This document shows, in pieces, positions 9,872 through 18,861 of a DNA stretch of 64,000 bases (positions are counted from its first letter, which is position 1; each line of letters opens with the position of its first letter). The position numbers and the translations under genes are program-made. The notes under the pieces were generated by a model. It made no database searches. It was not told the origin of the DNA and saw only the letters and a program-made list of their open reading frames with translations. The stretch spans positions 62,001 to 126,000 of the forward strand of contig NZ_BBJJ01000008.1 of the NCBI RefSeq assembly GCF_000739815.1, written 5' to 3'. Origin of the DNA: Paraburkholderia mimosarum LMG 23256 = NBRC 106338. Its GTDB lineage: Bacteria; Pseudomonadota; Gammaproteobacteria; Burkholderiales; Burkholderiaceae.

Positions 9872-12136
9872 TTGAATTCAACGACCGTTTCCCGTTCCCG
9901 GCCCGCGCGCGAAAGCGGCGCGCCGGAGGCTGACGCGCGCGCCACGCAAACTGCCGCCGCGCCGGTATTGAGCGCGCGCCGCGTGGCAGAACTCGAGGAG
10001 CTCTTCGCTGCCGACGGGTTGCTCGCGCGGGAGATCGACGGCTATCGCCCGCGCGCTGCGCAGATCGAGATGGCGCGCGCGGTCGCGGCCGCAATGGAAG
10101 CCGCCGCGCAATCGCTGCCTGAACCCGCGATGTTCGAAGCTCAGTCGCGCCCCGCGCGGCGGCTCGAGCGCGGCGCGCCGGCGCAGCCGGGCGCCCAGGA
10201 AGCGGTGAGTGCCGCCGCCGAAGCGGGCGACAACACGCTGATCGTCGAGGCGGGCACGGGCACCGGCAAGACCTATGCGTACCTCGTGCCGGCCATGCTG
10301 TGGGGTGGCAAGGTGGTCGTCTCGACCGGCACGAAGCATCTGCAGGATCAGCTCTTCGCGCGCGACATTCCCACCGTGCGCGACGCGCTGGCAGTGCCCG
10401 TGAGCGTGGCCATGCTCAAGGGTCGCGCCAACTACCTGTGCCATTACTACCTGCAGCGCACGGCCGACAACGGGCGCCTGCCGTCGCGGCAGGAAACCGC
10501 GTACCTCCAGGAAATCGTGCGTTTCGCGAAGATCACACGCTCGGGCGACAAGGCGGAGCTCGCAAGCGTGCCCGAGACCGCGGCGGTATGGTCGATGGTG
10601 ACCTCGACCCGCGATAACTGTCTTGGCCAGGAGTGCCCCCATTACAAGGACTGCTTCGTAATGCAGGCGCGCCGCGAGGCGCAGCAGGCCGACATCGTGG
10701 TCGTGAATCACCACCTGTTCTTCGCCGACATCATGCTTCGCGACACCGGCATGGCCGAGCTGCTGCCGAGTGCGAACACGATCATTTTCGACGAAGCGCA
10801 CCAATTGCCCGAAACGGCGACACTCTTCTTCGGCGAAACGCTCTCGACGGCACAATTTCTCGAGCTCGCGCGCGATTGCGTCGCAGAAGGCCTTTCTCAC
10901 GCGCGCGACGCCGTGGAGTGGGTCAAGCTCGGTGCGGCGCTGGAGCGCGCCGCGCGTGACGTGCGGCTGGCGTTCAAGGAAGATTCGCTGCGGCTGTCGA
11001 TCGCGCAGTTGCCCGAGGACCACCCGCTCTTCGACGCGCTCCATGCGTTGCAGACCGAGCTGAGCGTGCTCGCCACGGCGCTTGCCGGCCAGGCCGAGCG
11101 TGCGGAGTCGCTAGGCGCGTGCCTGCGGCGCGCGCGCGAGCTGCAGGGCATCCTTGCAGGCTGGACTGTCGCGCAAGGTGCCGCGCCCTGGCAAGAGGCG
11201 CGCAAGGCAGATGTGGGCGGCAACGATGAAGATGCGCACGCAGCCGACGACGCCGACGAGAAAGTCCGCTGGGTCGAGGTGTTTTCGCACACGGTGCAAT
11301 TGCACGAAACACCGCTATCGGTTGCTCCGATCTTCGCCAAGCAACGCGCCGGCGTGCCGCGCACATGGATCTTCACGTCGGCGACCCTTTCGGTGCGCGG
11401 CGACTTCACGCACTACGCGGCGCAGATGGGCTTGAGCTCGCGCCGTTCGATGACGCTGCCAAGCCCGTTCGACTACCCCACGCAAGGGCTGCTCTACGTG
11501 CCGCGCAATATGCCGCAGCCGTCGTCGCCGCAGTTCACAGACGCGGTGTTCGATGCGGCGTTGCCTGCCATCGAGGCGTCGGGCGGCGGCGTCTTCATGC
11601 TATGCACGACGTTGCGCGCGGTCGACCGCATTGCCGCGAAGCTACGCGACACGATCGAAGCGCGCGGCTGGAATACGCCGCTGCTCGTGCAGGGCGACGC
11701 GAGCCGCACGGAACTGCTCGAGCGCTTTCGCGCCTATGGCAATGCGATTCTCGTGGGTAGCCAGAGTTTCTGGGAAGGCGTGGATGTACGTGGCGATGCG
11801 CTCTCGCTCGTGGTCATCGACAAGCTGCCGTTCGCGCCGCCCGACGACCCGGTGCTGGCTGCGCGCCTCGACGCGCTGGCGAAGAAAGGGCTGAGCCCGT
11901 TCGCGGTCCACCAGTTGCCGCAGGCCGTGATCACGCTCAAGCAGGGTGCGGGGCGTCTGATTCGTGCGGAGACGGACCGCGGCGTGCTGATGATCTGCGA
12001 TACGCGTCTCGTCGACAAGCCGTATGGGCGCCGAATCTGGCAAAGCCTGCCGCCGTTCAGACGGACGCGGGAGATCGAGGTCGTGAAGGCATTCTTCGAA
12101 GAAAAGGACGCTCAGGCAGGAGAGCAGGGCGTCTAG
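9872..12136 (+). CDS. ATP-dependent DNA helicase, DinG/YoaA family
   Basis: 754 residues of the superfamily 2 XPD-like helicases, which unwind 5'-3' and act on D-loops, R-loops and stalled forks. Walker A EAGTGTGKTYAYL lies near residue 130, and the Walker B/DEAH-type motif FDEAHQLPE near residue 305. Between them, Cys residues around NCLGQECPHYKDC fit the iron-sulphur cluster of YoaA/DinG. Motif VI-like QGAGRLIR is near the C-terminus. The likely start is TTG at 9872. The N-terminal 60 residues are low-complexity, so a later start is possible. It ends before a bidirectional terminator. Confidence 0.93.
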   Translation: MNSTTVSRSRPARESGAPEADARATQTAAAPVLSARRVAELEELFAADGLLAREIDGYRPRAAQIEMARAVAAAMEAAAQSLPEPAMFEAQSRPARRLERGAPAQPGAQEAVSAAAEAGDNTLIVEAGTGTGKTYAYLVPAMLWGGKVVVSTGTKHLQDQLFARDIPTVRDALAVPVSVAMLKGRANYLCHYYLQRTADNGRLPSRQETAYLQEIVRFAKITRSGDKAELASVPETAAVWSMVTSTRDNCLGQECPHYKDCFVMQARREAQQADIVVVNHHLFFADIMLRDTGMAELLPSANTIIFDEAHQLPETATLFFGETLSTAQFLELARDCVAEGLSHARDAVEWVKLGAALERAARDVRLAFKEDSLRLSIAQLPEDHPLFDALHALQTELSVLATALAGQAERAESLGACLRRARELQGILAGWTVAQGAAPWQEARKADVGGNDEDAHAADDADEKVRWVEVFSHTVQLHETPLSVAPIFAKQRAGVPRTWIFTSATLSVRGDFTHYAAQMGLSSRRSMTLPSPFDYPTQGLLYVPRNMPQPSSPQFTDAVFDAALPAIEASGGGVFMLCTTLRAVDRIAAKLRDTIEARGWNTPLLVQGDASRTELLERFRAYGNAILVGSQSFWEGVDVRGDALSLVVIDKLPFAPPDDPVLAARLDALAKKGLSPFAVHQLPQAVITLKQGAGRLIRAETDRGVLMICDTRLVDKPYGRRIWQSLPPFRRTREIEVVKAFFEEKDAQAGEQGV

Positions 12137-12162
12137 CGCGACACTCATGCCCACTGCATAAC

Positions 12163-12196
12163 AAAAAAGCCACGAACGTGAGTTCGTGGCTTTTTT
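12163..12196. terminator. Bidirectional terminator
   Basis: Stem GCCACGAAC / GTTCGTGGC with loop GTGA, flanked by A6 and T6, so it works on both strands. It closes the helicase gene on the + strand and the lipoprotein gene on the - strand. Confidence 0.92.
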
Positions 12197-12307
12197 GCTT
12201 GCCCGTCGTATGTCTGAGGCGCGGCTGGCGCAAGCGACAGACCATACGACGGTTCGCTTCGATGCCCGCCGGGACCGAGGCGCCGGCGAGCTTCGCGCGA
12301 ATGCAAC

Positions 12308-12571
12308 TTACTGGCTTGCGCCCGAAGCTGCAGCCGGAGCCGATGCCTCCGAAGCGGCAGCGCCAGCGTCCGAAGCCGGGGCCGTAGCTGCAGGAGCAGC
12401 TTCGCTCGCAGCAGCAGCCGGAGCCGATGCGCCTGCGTCCGAAGCGGCAGCAGCCGGTGCCGAAGCGGCAGCAGCATCGCTAGCCGGCGCAGCAGCTTGG
12501 TCGCTGCTCTTGTTGCACGCAGCAAGTGCAACGGCTGCCAGCAGGGATGCTACGAGGAGGGATTTCTTCAT
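12308..12571 (-). CDS. Small Ala-rich lipoprotein
   Basis: 87 residues. MKK plus a hydrophobic stretch leads to the lipobox LAAC, with the lipidated Cys near residue 19. Almost all the rest is Ala, Ser, Pro, Asp and Glu in repeated PAAAASDAG/ASEAAPA-like blocks, so it is an unstructured acidic linker-like tail. Similar tiny lipoproteins of unknown function are common in Burkholderia. The ATG at 12571 was preferred over GTG at 12577 because AAGGA sits 7 bases upstream of it. Confidence 0.75.
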   Translation of the reverse strand: MKKSLLVASLLAAVALAACNKSSDQAAAPASDAAAASAPAAAASDAGASAPAAAASEAAPAATAPASDAGAAASEASAPAAASGASQ

Positions 12572-12801
12572 GATCACGTCCTTTTATGGTTAAAGGTAAG
12601 CAACAGCGCAAATAATACCGGTAATGTGCCCCAACACCGACCTGAGCCGCTGGTGGAGACGCACTGCAAGAGCGTGAATCTTCCCTACGGCCTGGCCGGG
12701 AATTATAGGCATTTTCGTATCGACCGTCGACAAATCCGGGGACAATACGTTGTCTTTCTCATACAAGCACTATTTTAATACGGTATAACAGTCCGAAGCG
12801 C

Positions 12802-14034
12802 TTAGGCAAGCACCCCGGTCCGAATCCAGCCCGCACGATACCACTCGTGTAGCAACGCTGTCACACATGAATCGTGTGAGAGTGTTACAAAGCGTTTCCC
12901 GTCAATAGAGCGCCTGTCGGCCAGTGCCGGCAACCACTTTCTTGCCTCTTTGAGCAAGCACTGTTCCCCGTTCAGGTAATACGACCGCGAATCGTAAAGC
13001 AGGATCGTCCTGCGGTCGAGTGTTATCCCATCTTTTACCGCTTGCGCAACGAAACGGGCTTCGTCGAGCGGCTTTTCGGGGGCATCGAACACGACATTGG
13101 CTTTCGGTTCCGACAGCCAGGAGCCAACGAACGAAGCGACATCGGCATCGGTCCAGCGCACTTTGGCAAGCACACCGGCAACACGCTCCACGAGTGCCGG
13201 CGGAAGCTGCGCGGGATGCGCCACGGCCGGCTGGTCCGGGTCGCGGTAAAGCGCGGGCTTGCGCTCGCCGTGGTCGGCGCCGCGCTCGGCGAGCCAGTAA
13301 AGGAACTGGCTCGTCAGCTCGCTCGTGGAAGGCGAGCGAAAGCCGACCGAACAAGTCATGCATTCGCCTTCGGCGATACCGTCGTGCGCGATATGCGGCG
13401 GCAGGTACAGCATGTCGCCCGGCTCCAGCACCCATTCTTCCTCGGGTTCGAAGTTCGCGAGGACCTTGAGCGGCAGGCCATCCTTGAGCGAGAGATCGCG
13501 CTGCGCGCCGATACGCCAGCGGCGCTTGCCGTGAACCTGCAGCAAAAACACATCATACGAATCGAAGTGGGGGCCGACGCCGCCACCGTCCGACGCGTAC
13601 GAGATCATGAGATCGTCGAGGCGCGCATCCGGCGCGAAGCGAAAGCGCTCGAGCAGGGCGCGTGCGCGGTCGTCGTGCAGGTCGGCGCCTTGCACGAGCA
13701 GCGTCCAGTTGCGGGTCTTCGGTGTGGGCAGTTCGTCGGGCGAGAAGGGGCCGTGCTCGAGTGCCCAGCGGCGGCGAAAATGCGTGATCAGTCGCGACTC
13801 CACGTCGTCGCTGTCCGCAAGCTCGAAGAGCTCGTCGCGCGACAGCGGCGCTTCGATGTCGGGAATCGCCTGGCGGATCAAAAGCGGCTTTTTCTGCCAG
13901 TATTTGCGCATGAACTGCGCCGGAGTCAGGCCGCCCAGGAGCGGCGTGGCAACATCGGGCGCGGGGCATGCCAGGGGGAGGGAGGCGCGCCGCTTGCGCG
14001 CGCCCACCGGGTGGTCTGTGGACCGCTTCGGCAT
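12802..14034 (-). CDS. RoxA/YcfD-type ribosomal oxygenase (JmjC/cupin)
   Basis: 410 residues. A 2-oxoglutarate/Fe(II) JmjC-fold dioxygenase with the metal triad in GPHFDSYDVFLLQVHGKRRW (His-x-Asp) and a distal His in LPPHIAHDG. The N-terminal LLGGLTPAQFMRKYWQKKPLLIR matches the YcfD/RoxA group, which hydroxylates an Arg of ribosomal protein uL16. The C-terminal winged-helix-like half also fits. Start ATG at 14034 (MPKRST) was chosen; an upstream in-frame start at 14085 would run into the divergent slyD-like gene. Substrate is inferred from the family. Confidence 0.88.
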   Translation of the reverse strand: MPKRSTDHPVGARKRRASLPLACPAPDVATPLLGGLTPAQFMRKYWQKKPLLIRQAIPDIEAPLSRDELFELADSDDVESRLITHFRRRWALEHGPFSPDELPTPKTRNWTLLVQGADLHDDRARALLERFRFAPDARLDDLMISYASDGGGVGPHFDSYDVFLLQVHGKRRWRIGAQRDLSLKDGLPLKVLANFEPEEEWVLEPGDMLYLPPHIAHDGIAEGECMTCSVGFRSPSTSELTSQFLYWLAERGADHGERKPALYRDPDQPAVAHPAQLPPALVERVAGVLAKVRWTDADVASFVGSWLSEPKANVVFDAPEKPLDEARFVAQAVKDGITLDRRTILLYDSRSYYLNGEQCLLKEARKWLPALADRRSIDGKRFVTLSHDSCVTALLHEWYRAGWIRTGVLA

Positions 14035-14036
14035 CG

Positions 14037-14042
14037 TATAAT
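14037..14042 (+). promoter_or_regulatory. Candidate -10 (TATAAT) for slyD-like gene
   Basis: A consensus TATAAT lies 23 bases before the ATG at 14066. It would give a leader of roughly 17 bases that includes the TGGAGG ribosome site. No good -35 is seen in the GC-rich upstream sequence. It occupies the 31-base gap to the divergent oxygenase gene. Confidence 0.5.
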
Positions 14043-14065
14043 GTGAGCTGTAACTGGAGGAACGA

Positions 14066-14611
14066 ATGAAAATTGCAAAGGACACCGTCGTGTCGGTCGC
14101 TTACAAGCTATCGGATGCGCAGGGCAATCTGATAGAGGAAAGCGACGAGCCGATGGTCTATCTGCACGGCGGCTATGATGGCACGTTCCCCAAGATCGAG
14201 GAAGTGCTGGACGGGCAGGAGCCGGGCTTCGAGACCCAGATCCAGCTTGAACCGCAGGACGCCTTTGGCGAGTACGATCCCGAGCTCGTGAAGATCGAGC
14301 CACGCAACCGTTTTCCCGAGCCGCTTGAAGTCGGCATGCAATTCGAAGGCACGCCCGAAGAAGGCGACGAAGACCTCGATACGCTCGTCTACACCGTCAC
14401 GGACGTCGCGGAAGACAAGGTCGTGCTCGACGGGAATCATCCGCTCGCGGGCATGGCGCTGCGTTTCGCGCTCACGGTCAAGGAAGTTCGCGTCGCCACC
14501 GAAGACGAGATCGAGCATGAGCACGCGCACGGTGCGGACGGCCTCGAAATCGTCGACGAAGATGAAGAAGACGACGGCGACGAAGGTGCTTCGAAGCCCA
14601 CGCTGCACTGA
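14066..14611 (+). CDS. SlyD-like FKBP peptidyl-prolyl isomerase
   Basis: 181 residues. The FKBP core is split by an insert-in-flap chaperone domain (about residues 66-125), as in SlyD, with LVYTVTDVAEDKVVLDGNHPLAGMAL typical of that insert. The C-terminal 45 residues are acidic with a few His residues, a reduced version of the SlyD metal-binding tail. The predicted role is cytosolic proline isomerisation and folding help. Strong TGGAGGAAC ribosome site. Its 3' end is 10 bases from the convergent gene at 14622. Confidence 0.93.
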   Translation: MKIAKDTVVSVAYKLSDAQGNLIEESDEPMVYLHGGYDGTFPKIEEVLDGQEPGFETQIQLEPQDAFGEYDPELVKIEPRNRFPEPLEVGMQFEGTPEEGDEDLDTLVYTVTDVAEDKVVLDGNHPLAGMALRFALTVKEVRVATEDEIEHEHAHGADGLEIVDEDEEDDGDEGASKPTLH

Positions 14612-14621
14612 TTCGCGCTGA

Positions 14622-15995
14622 TCAGTGCACAAAGCCGCCCGACGCCGGTGCGCCGGGCGGTTGCGGAATCTCAGGCGATGGATTGCTCCCGCGACCCGTG
14701 CCGCCACTGCTTGCGCTGGATCCACCGTCCGGGCCGTTCTGGCCACTCCCTCGATTCTGACCGCTTAGCCCGTTCTGGCCGCCCTGCGCTGGCCAGGCTG
14801 GCATCAACACGCCATTTCCGCCTGGCGGCACCGCGGTGCCGGATGCACCCGGTGTCACTGGAGCGACGTCGGGTGATTGAGGCATGCCGGGAATTTCGGT
14901 CACATCGGGCATCGACGAAACTTCGGGCATTTCCGGCATCGCTGGCGACTGTCCGGCTCCCGGCTGAGTCGGCGACGGTTGTCCAGGCAGCAGCGGGAGA
15001 TGTTTCGGGACGTCGCGCACGCTCACGCGCAGTGGCGTGTTGCGTGTCGTGTCGGCGTCCACCTGCAGCCACTGCGTGAGCGGATCGCGCAAGGAGAAGG
15101 CGATGCGCGTGACGTTTTCTATCCTTGTGCCTTTCTCGTTGCGCAACGGCTGATCGATCGTGAAGCCGTGCGCGAGCTTTGCGTCGTCGGAACTTACGAT
15201 GATCACGGGGCCGCGAAAGGCTTGCGCGAGCCTCACGAGGCTGCGGCGCAATTCGACATAGCCGTCGCGCGGCGCGCGATGAAAGCGTAGCCAGGCAAAG
15301 CGGTCGGGGCGCTCGCTATGTTCGGGCATCGCATTGCCCTGCATGAAGATGACGATGGCGCGCGCGTTGCGGCGCCTCGCATATTCGGCCGCATGTTCGA
15401 GCCAGAAGCCATTGGCGATCACGCGATCTTCGAACTCGCCATTGCGCCCGCCGGCATTGAGGTAGTGATTGTTCCCGTCGGGCACGTTCAGCCCGATGAA
15501 GACGGTGTCGCCAAGCTGCCAGCGCATGTTCTCACGATACGGGCGGAAGCGCGAGACTTCGCTTTCCCGTGTGAGCGTCAAGCGGTTTTGCCCGAGCGAG
15601 TTCGAATCGGCAAAGAACTCCTGGCGCAGGAAATCGAGCCGCTCCGCAGGGTCGTAGGCGCCCGAGCCGCTCATGCCGCACGTGGCCCAGTCGTGCTCGC
15701 CGGGCACGAAAACGAGCGGCACACGTGACGCGTCGAGGATGTCATGACGCCGCTCATAGAGTTGATCGGCGCAGCTCTCGTGCGCGCCTTTGAGATTGCC
15801 GTCGTAGACGGTGAACGCGATTTGCGGATCGCGCCCGATGGCGTCGACGAGGCGCTGCGCCGACGCTTCGTCCGGCTGCGAAGTCAGTGCGTTCGCCACG
15901 ACCGCGAAGGCATAGCGCGCCGGCTGGGCATGTGCCGCGAGTGGCGAGCCAAGCGAGGACACCAGCATCAACGCGCATGCCACACGGCGCATCAT
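14622..15995 (-). CDS. Exported metallophosphoesterase-like protein, degenerate
   Basis: 457 residues. A Sec signal peptide (residues 1-22, ending AAHAQ) precedes a domain with the spacing of calcineurin-like phosphoesterases, but the metal motifs are altered. A DGN-containing strand stands where GDxxD is expected, PGEHDWATC replaces the GNHD box, and SSDDAKL replaces the terminal GHxH. Residues from about 335 onward are Pro/Gly/Ser/Gln-rich low complexity. It could be a non-catalytic or divergent enzyme of the envelope. The start at 15995 gives the cleanest signal peptide (an adjacent ATG at 15992 is equivalent). It lies 73 bases downstream of mutS. Confidence 0.75.
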   Translation of the reverse strand: MMRRVACALMLVSSLGSPLAAHAQPARYAFAVVANALTSQPDEASAQRLVDAIGRDPQIAFTVYDGNLKGAHESCADQLYERRHDILDASRVPLVFVPGEHDWATCGMSGSGAYDPAERLDFLRQEFFADSNSLGQNRLTLTRESEVSRFRPYRENMRWQLGDTVFIGLNVPDGNNHYLNAGGRNGEFEDRVIANGFWLEHAAEYARRRNARAIVIFMQGNAMPEHSERPDRFAWLRFHRAPRDGYVELRRSLVRLAQAFRGPVIIVSSDDAKLAHGFTIDQPLRNEKGTRIENVTRIAFSLRDPLTQWLQVDADTTRNTPLRVSVRDVPKHLPLLPGQPSPTQPGAGQSPAMPEMPEVSSMPDVTEIPGMPQSPDVAPVTPGASGTAVPPGGNGVLMPAWPAQGGQNGLSGQNRGSGQNGPDGGSSASSGGTGRGSNPSPEIPQPPGAPASGGFVH

Positions 15996-16068
15996 TTTCA
16001 GATAGCGCGAACGGCGACAGCCGCGGCGCGCCGGTTGCAGTGGCCGCGGCGGCGTCGCGAGGCGACGC

Positions 16069-18753
16069 TCAGCGTTTCGCGTCCGGCGCGGTGGCCAGTT
16101 CATGCAGTTCGTACAACAGATCGAGCGCATCGCGGGGACGCAGCTCGTTTGGATCGAGCTCGCGCAGCCGTTGTGCGACGAGTGACGCCCCGCGATCCTC
16201 CTCGGCCGGCGCGGCGCGGTCTTCCACGTGCGGCCCTTCGTCGTCGTACACGCTGGCCGGCGCTGCAAAAAGATCGAGCTGCGGTGCGGGCTGTCCCGCC
16301 GATTGCTGCTCCAGATGCACGAGATGCCTGCGCGCGGCGCGGATCACGGCGGCCGGCACACCGGCGAGCTGCGCGACCTGCAGGCCATAGCTCTGGTTGG
16401 CCGGCCCTTCCTGCACCGCGTGCAGAAAGACGATGCCGTGACCATGCTCGACGGCCGACAGATGCACGTTCGCCGCCTGCGCGAATTCGGCGGGCAGTTG
16501 CGTGAGCTCGAAATAGTGGGTGGCGAAGAGCGTGTGGCAGCCGTTGTTCGCGAGCAGGTGCCGCGCGATGGCCCACGCGAGCGCGAGGCCGTCGAACGTC
16601 GACGTGCCGCGTCCTATCTCGTCCATCAGCACGAGGCTTTGCGGCGTGGCGTCGTTGAGAATGGCCGCGGCTTCGGTCATTTCGACCATGAAGGTCGAAC
16701 GGCCGCCCGCGAGGTCGTCGGCGGCACCGATGCGCGTGAAGATGCGATCGATCGGCCCGAAACGCGCACGTTTCGCCGGCACGTAGCTGCCTACGTAGGC
16801 CAGCAGCGCGATGAGCGCGGTCTGTCGCATGAAGGTCGATTTGCCGCCCATGTTCGGGCCGGTGATGAGCAGCAGCTTGCGTTCCGGGGCAAGCAGGCAG
16901 TCATTGGCGATGAACTGCTCGACCTGAGCCTCGACGACCGGATGGCGGCCTTGCTCGATCTCGATGCCGGGCGTCTCCGAAAACGTGGGCGCGTTCCAGT
17001 CGAGCGCCCGCGCGCGTTCCGCGAATGCAGCCAGCAGGTCCAGTTCCGCGAGCGCCGAGGCCACGCGCTGGCAATCGGGAATGAACGGCAGCAGCGCCTG
17101 CAGCAGCGCGTCATAGAGTGCCTTCTCGCGTGAGAGCGCGCGCTCCTGCGCCGAGAGCGCCTTGTCCTCGAATGTCTTGAGTTCGGGCGTGATGTAGCGC
17201 TCGGCGTTCTTGAGCGTCTGTCGGCGGCGATAGTCGTCGGGGACCTTGTCGGTCTGGCCGCGCGTGACTTCGATATAGAAGCCGTGCACCTTGTTGTACT
17301 CGACGCGCAGATTGCCGATGCCGGTGCGCGCGCGCTCGCGCGTTTCGAGGTCGAGCAGGAACTGGCCGCAGTTTTCGGAGATATCGCGCAGTTCGTCGAG
17401 TTCCGCATCGTAGCCGCGTGCAATCACGCCGCCGTCACGCACCATTGCCGCGGGTTCGGGCGCGACCGCGCGCTGCAGCAGCGCTGCGCACTCGGGGGGC
17501 GGTTCGAGCGCCGCGGCGATGTGCGCGAGCGACGTCGCTGAGCCGCTTGCGGCCGCGACCTGTTCGCGCAGCGCGGGCAGCGCGGCGAAGGTGTCGCGCA
17601 GGCTGGAAAGATCGCGCGGGCGCGCGGAAAGCAGCGCTAGCCGCCCGGTGATGCGCTCGACGTCGGCGATCTGGCGCAAGGCGGCGCGCAAGGTGTCGAC
17701 GCTCGCTTGCGGCGGCGCTTCGAGCAGCGCGCCGATGGCTTGCTGGCGCAATTGCGCGATTGCCGCTGCGCGCGGCGGGTGGTGGAGCCAGTGCCGCAGC
17801 AGGCGGCTGCCCATGGCCGTGCTGCAAGTGTCGAGCAGCGAGCAGAGCGTGGGCGATTCGGTGCCGCGCAGCGTTTCGGTGAGTTCGAGGTTGCGCCGGG
17901 TAGCCGGATCGAGCCCGATGTATTCCGATTCGACTTCGACCTTGAGGCTGCGCACGTGGCGCAGTTGCTGGCCCTGCGTGGCCGCCGCATAGAGCAGCAG
18001 CGCGCCCGCCGCGCCGCATGCGCTCGTGAGCGTTTGCGCGCCGAAGCCATCCAGGCTTGCCACATCGAGTTGATCGCACAGACGTTGCTTGCCCGAGCTG
18101 ACATCGAAGTGCCATGCGGGCACACGCGTGAGCGCGCCGATGCCGGCAGGCGGAGCCCACGCGGCCGTTTCCGCAGGCATTTCCGCAACGAGAATTTCGG
18201 CCGGACGAATGCGTTCGAATGCCGTGGCGACCTGTTCCGGCGCGAGTTCCGCGAGGCGCAGCGCGCCGCTTGCGAGATTGAGCCATGCGAGCCCGACGTT
18301 GACGGTCGCGCCGCGCCGGTTGTGACCGGGGCAGACGGCCATCAGGTAGACGTCGTTCTTGTCGGAAAGCAGGGCGGCGTCCGTCAGCGTGCCGGGCGTG
18401 ACGACGCGCACCACCTTGCGCTCGACCGGGCCCTTCGAGGTGGCCGGATCGCCGATCTGCTCGCAGATCGCCACCGACTCGCCCAGTTTCACGAGCTTCG
18501 CGAGATATTGCTCGACCGCGTGATGCGGCACGCCGGCCATCTTGATCGGATTACCCGCCGAGGCGCCACGCTGCGTGAGCGTGAGGTCGAGCAGGCGCGC
18601 GGCTTTCTCGGCGTCTTCGAAGAACAGTTCGTAGAAGTCACCCATCCGGTAGAACACGAGCGTGCCCGGATGGTCGGCCTTGATGCGCAGGTACTGCTGC
18701 ATCATGGGGGTGTGTTGCGCGATGTCGGCTGCGCCGGCGGTGTCTGTAGCCAT
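16069..18753 (-). CDS. mutS: DNA mismatch repair protein MutS
   Basis: 894 residues, within the MutS range. The mismatch-wedging [11 protein letters not shown] motif (Phe-x-Glu) is at about residues 34-44. The P-loop GPNMGGKST is near residues 631-639, followed by the [13 protein letters not shown]alker B/signature block. It recognises mispairs and small loops and recruits MutL. A C-terminal segment after residue 800 includes the helical dimerisation region. It is the first gene of a minus-strand pair with the phosphoesterase-like gene. Confidence 0.98.
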   Translation of the reverse strand: MATDTAGAADIAQHTPMMQQYLRIKADHPGTLVFYRMGDFYELFFEDAEKAARLLDLTLTQRGASAGNPIKMAGVPHHAVEQYLAKLVKLGESVAICEQIGDPATSKGPVERKVVRVVTPGTLTDAALLSDKNDVYLMAVCPGHNRRGATVNVGLAWLNLASGALRLAELAPEQVATAFERIRPAEILVAEMPAETAAWAPPAGIGALTRVPAWHFDVSSGKQRLCDQLDVASLDGFGAQTLTSACGAAGALLLYAAATQGQQLRHVRSLKVEVESEYIGLDPATRRNLELTETLRGTESPTLCSLLDTCSTAMGSRLLRHWLHHPPRAAAIAQLRQQAIGALLEAPPQASVDTLRAALRQIADVERITGRLALLSARPRDLSSLRDTFAALPALREQVAAASGSATSLAHIAAALEPPPECAALLQRAVAPEPAAMVRDGGVIARGYDAELDELRDISENCGQFLLDLETRERARTGIGNLRVEYNKVHGFYIEVTRGQTDKVPDDYRRRQTLKNAERYITPELKTFEDKALSAQERALSREKALYDALLQALLPFIPDCQRVASALAELDLLAAFAERARALDWNAPTFSETPGIEIEQGRHPVVEAQVEQFIANDCLLAPERKLLLITGPNMGGKSTFMRQTALIALLAYVGSYVPAKRARFGPIDRIFTRIGAADDLAGGRSTFMVEMTEAAAILNDATPQSLVLMDEIGRGTSTFDGLALAWAIARHLLANNGCHTLFATHYFELTQLPAEFAQAANVHLSAVEHGHGIVFLHAVQEGPANQSYGLQVAQLAGVPAAVIRAARRHLVHLEQQSAGQPAPQLDLFAAPASVYDDEGPHVEDRAAPAEEDRGASLVAQRLRELDPNELRPRDALDLLYELHELATAPDAKR

Positions 18754-18861
18754 CCTCGGTGTCTTGCTAAGGGTTCAGGGCGTGAGTTTAACGCGCGCCG
18801 ATTGCATGTAAAGCCAGCCTTTCGGCTAACGCTGTCGCAGGTGATGCCGCAGGCGCTTGCG

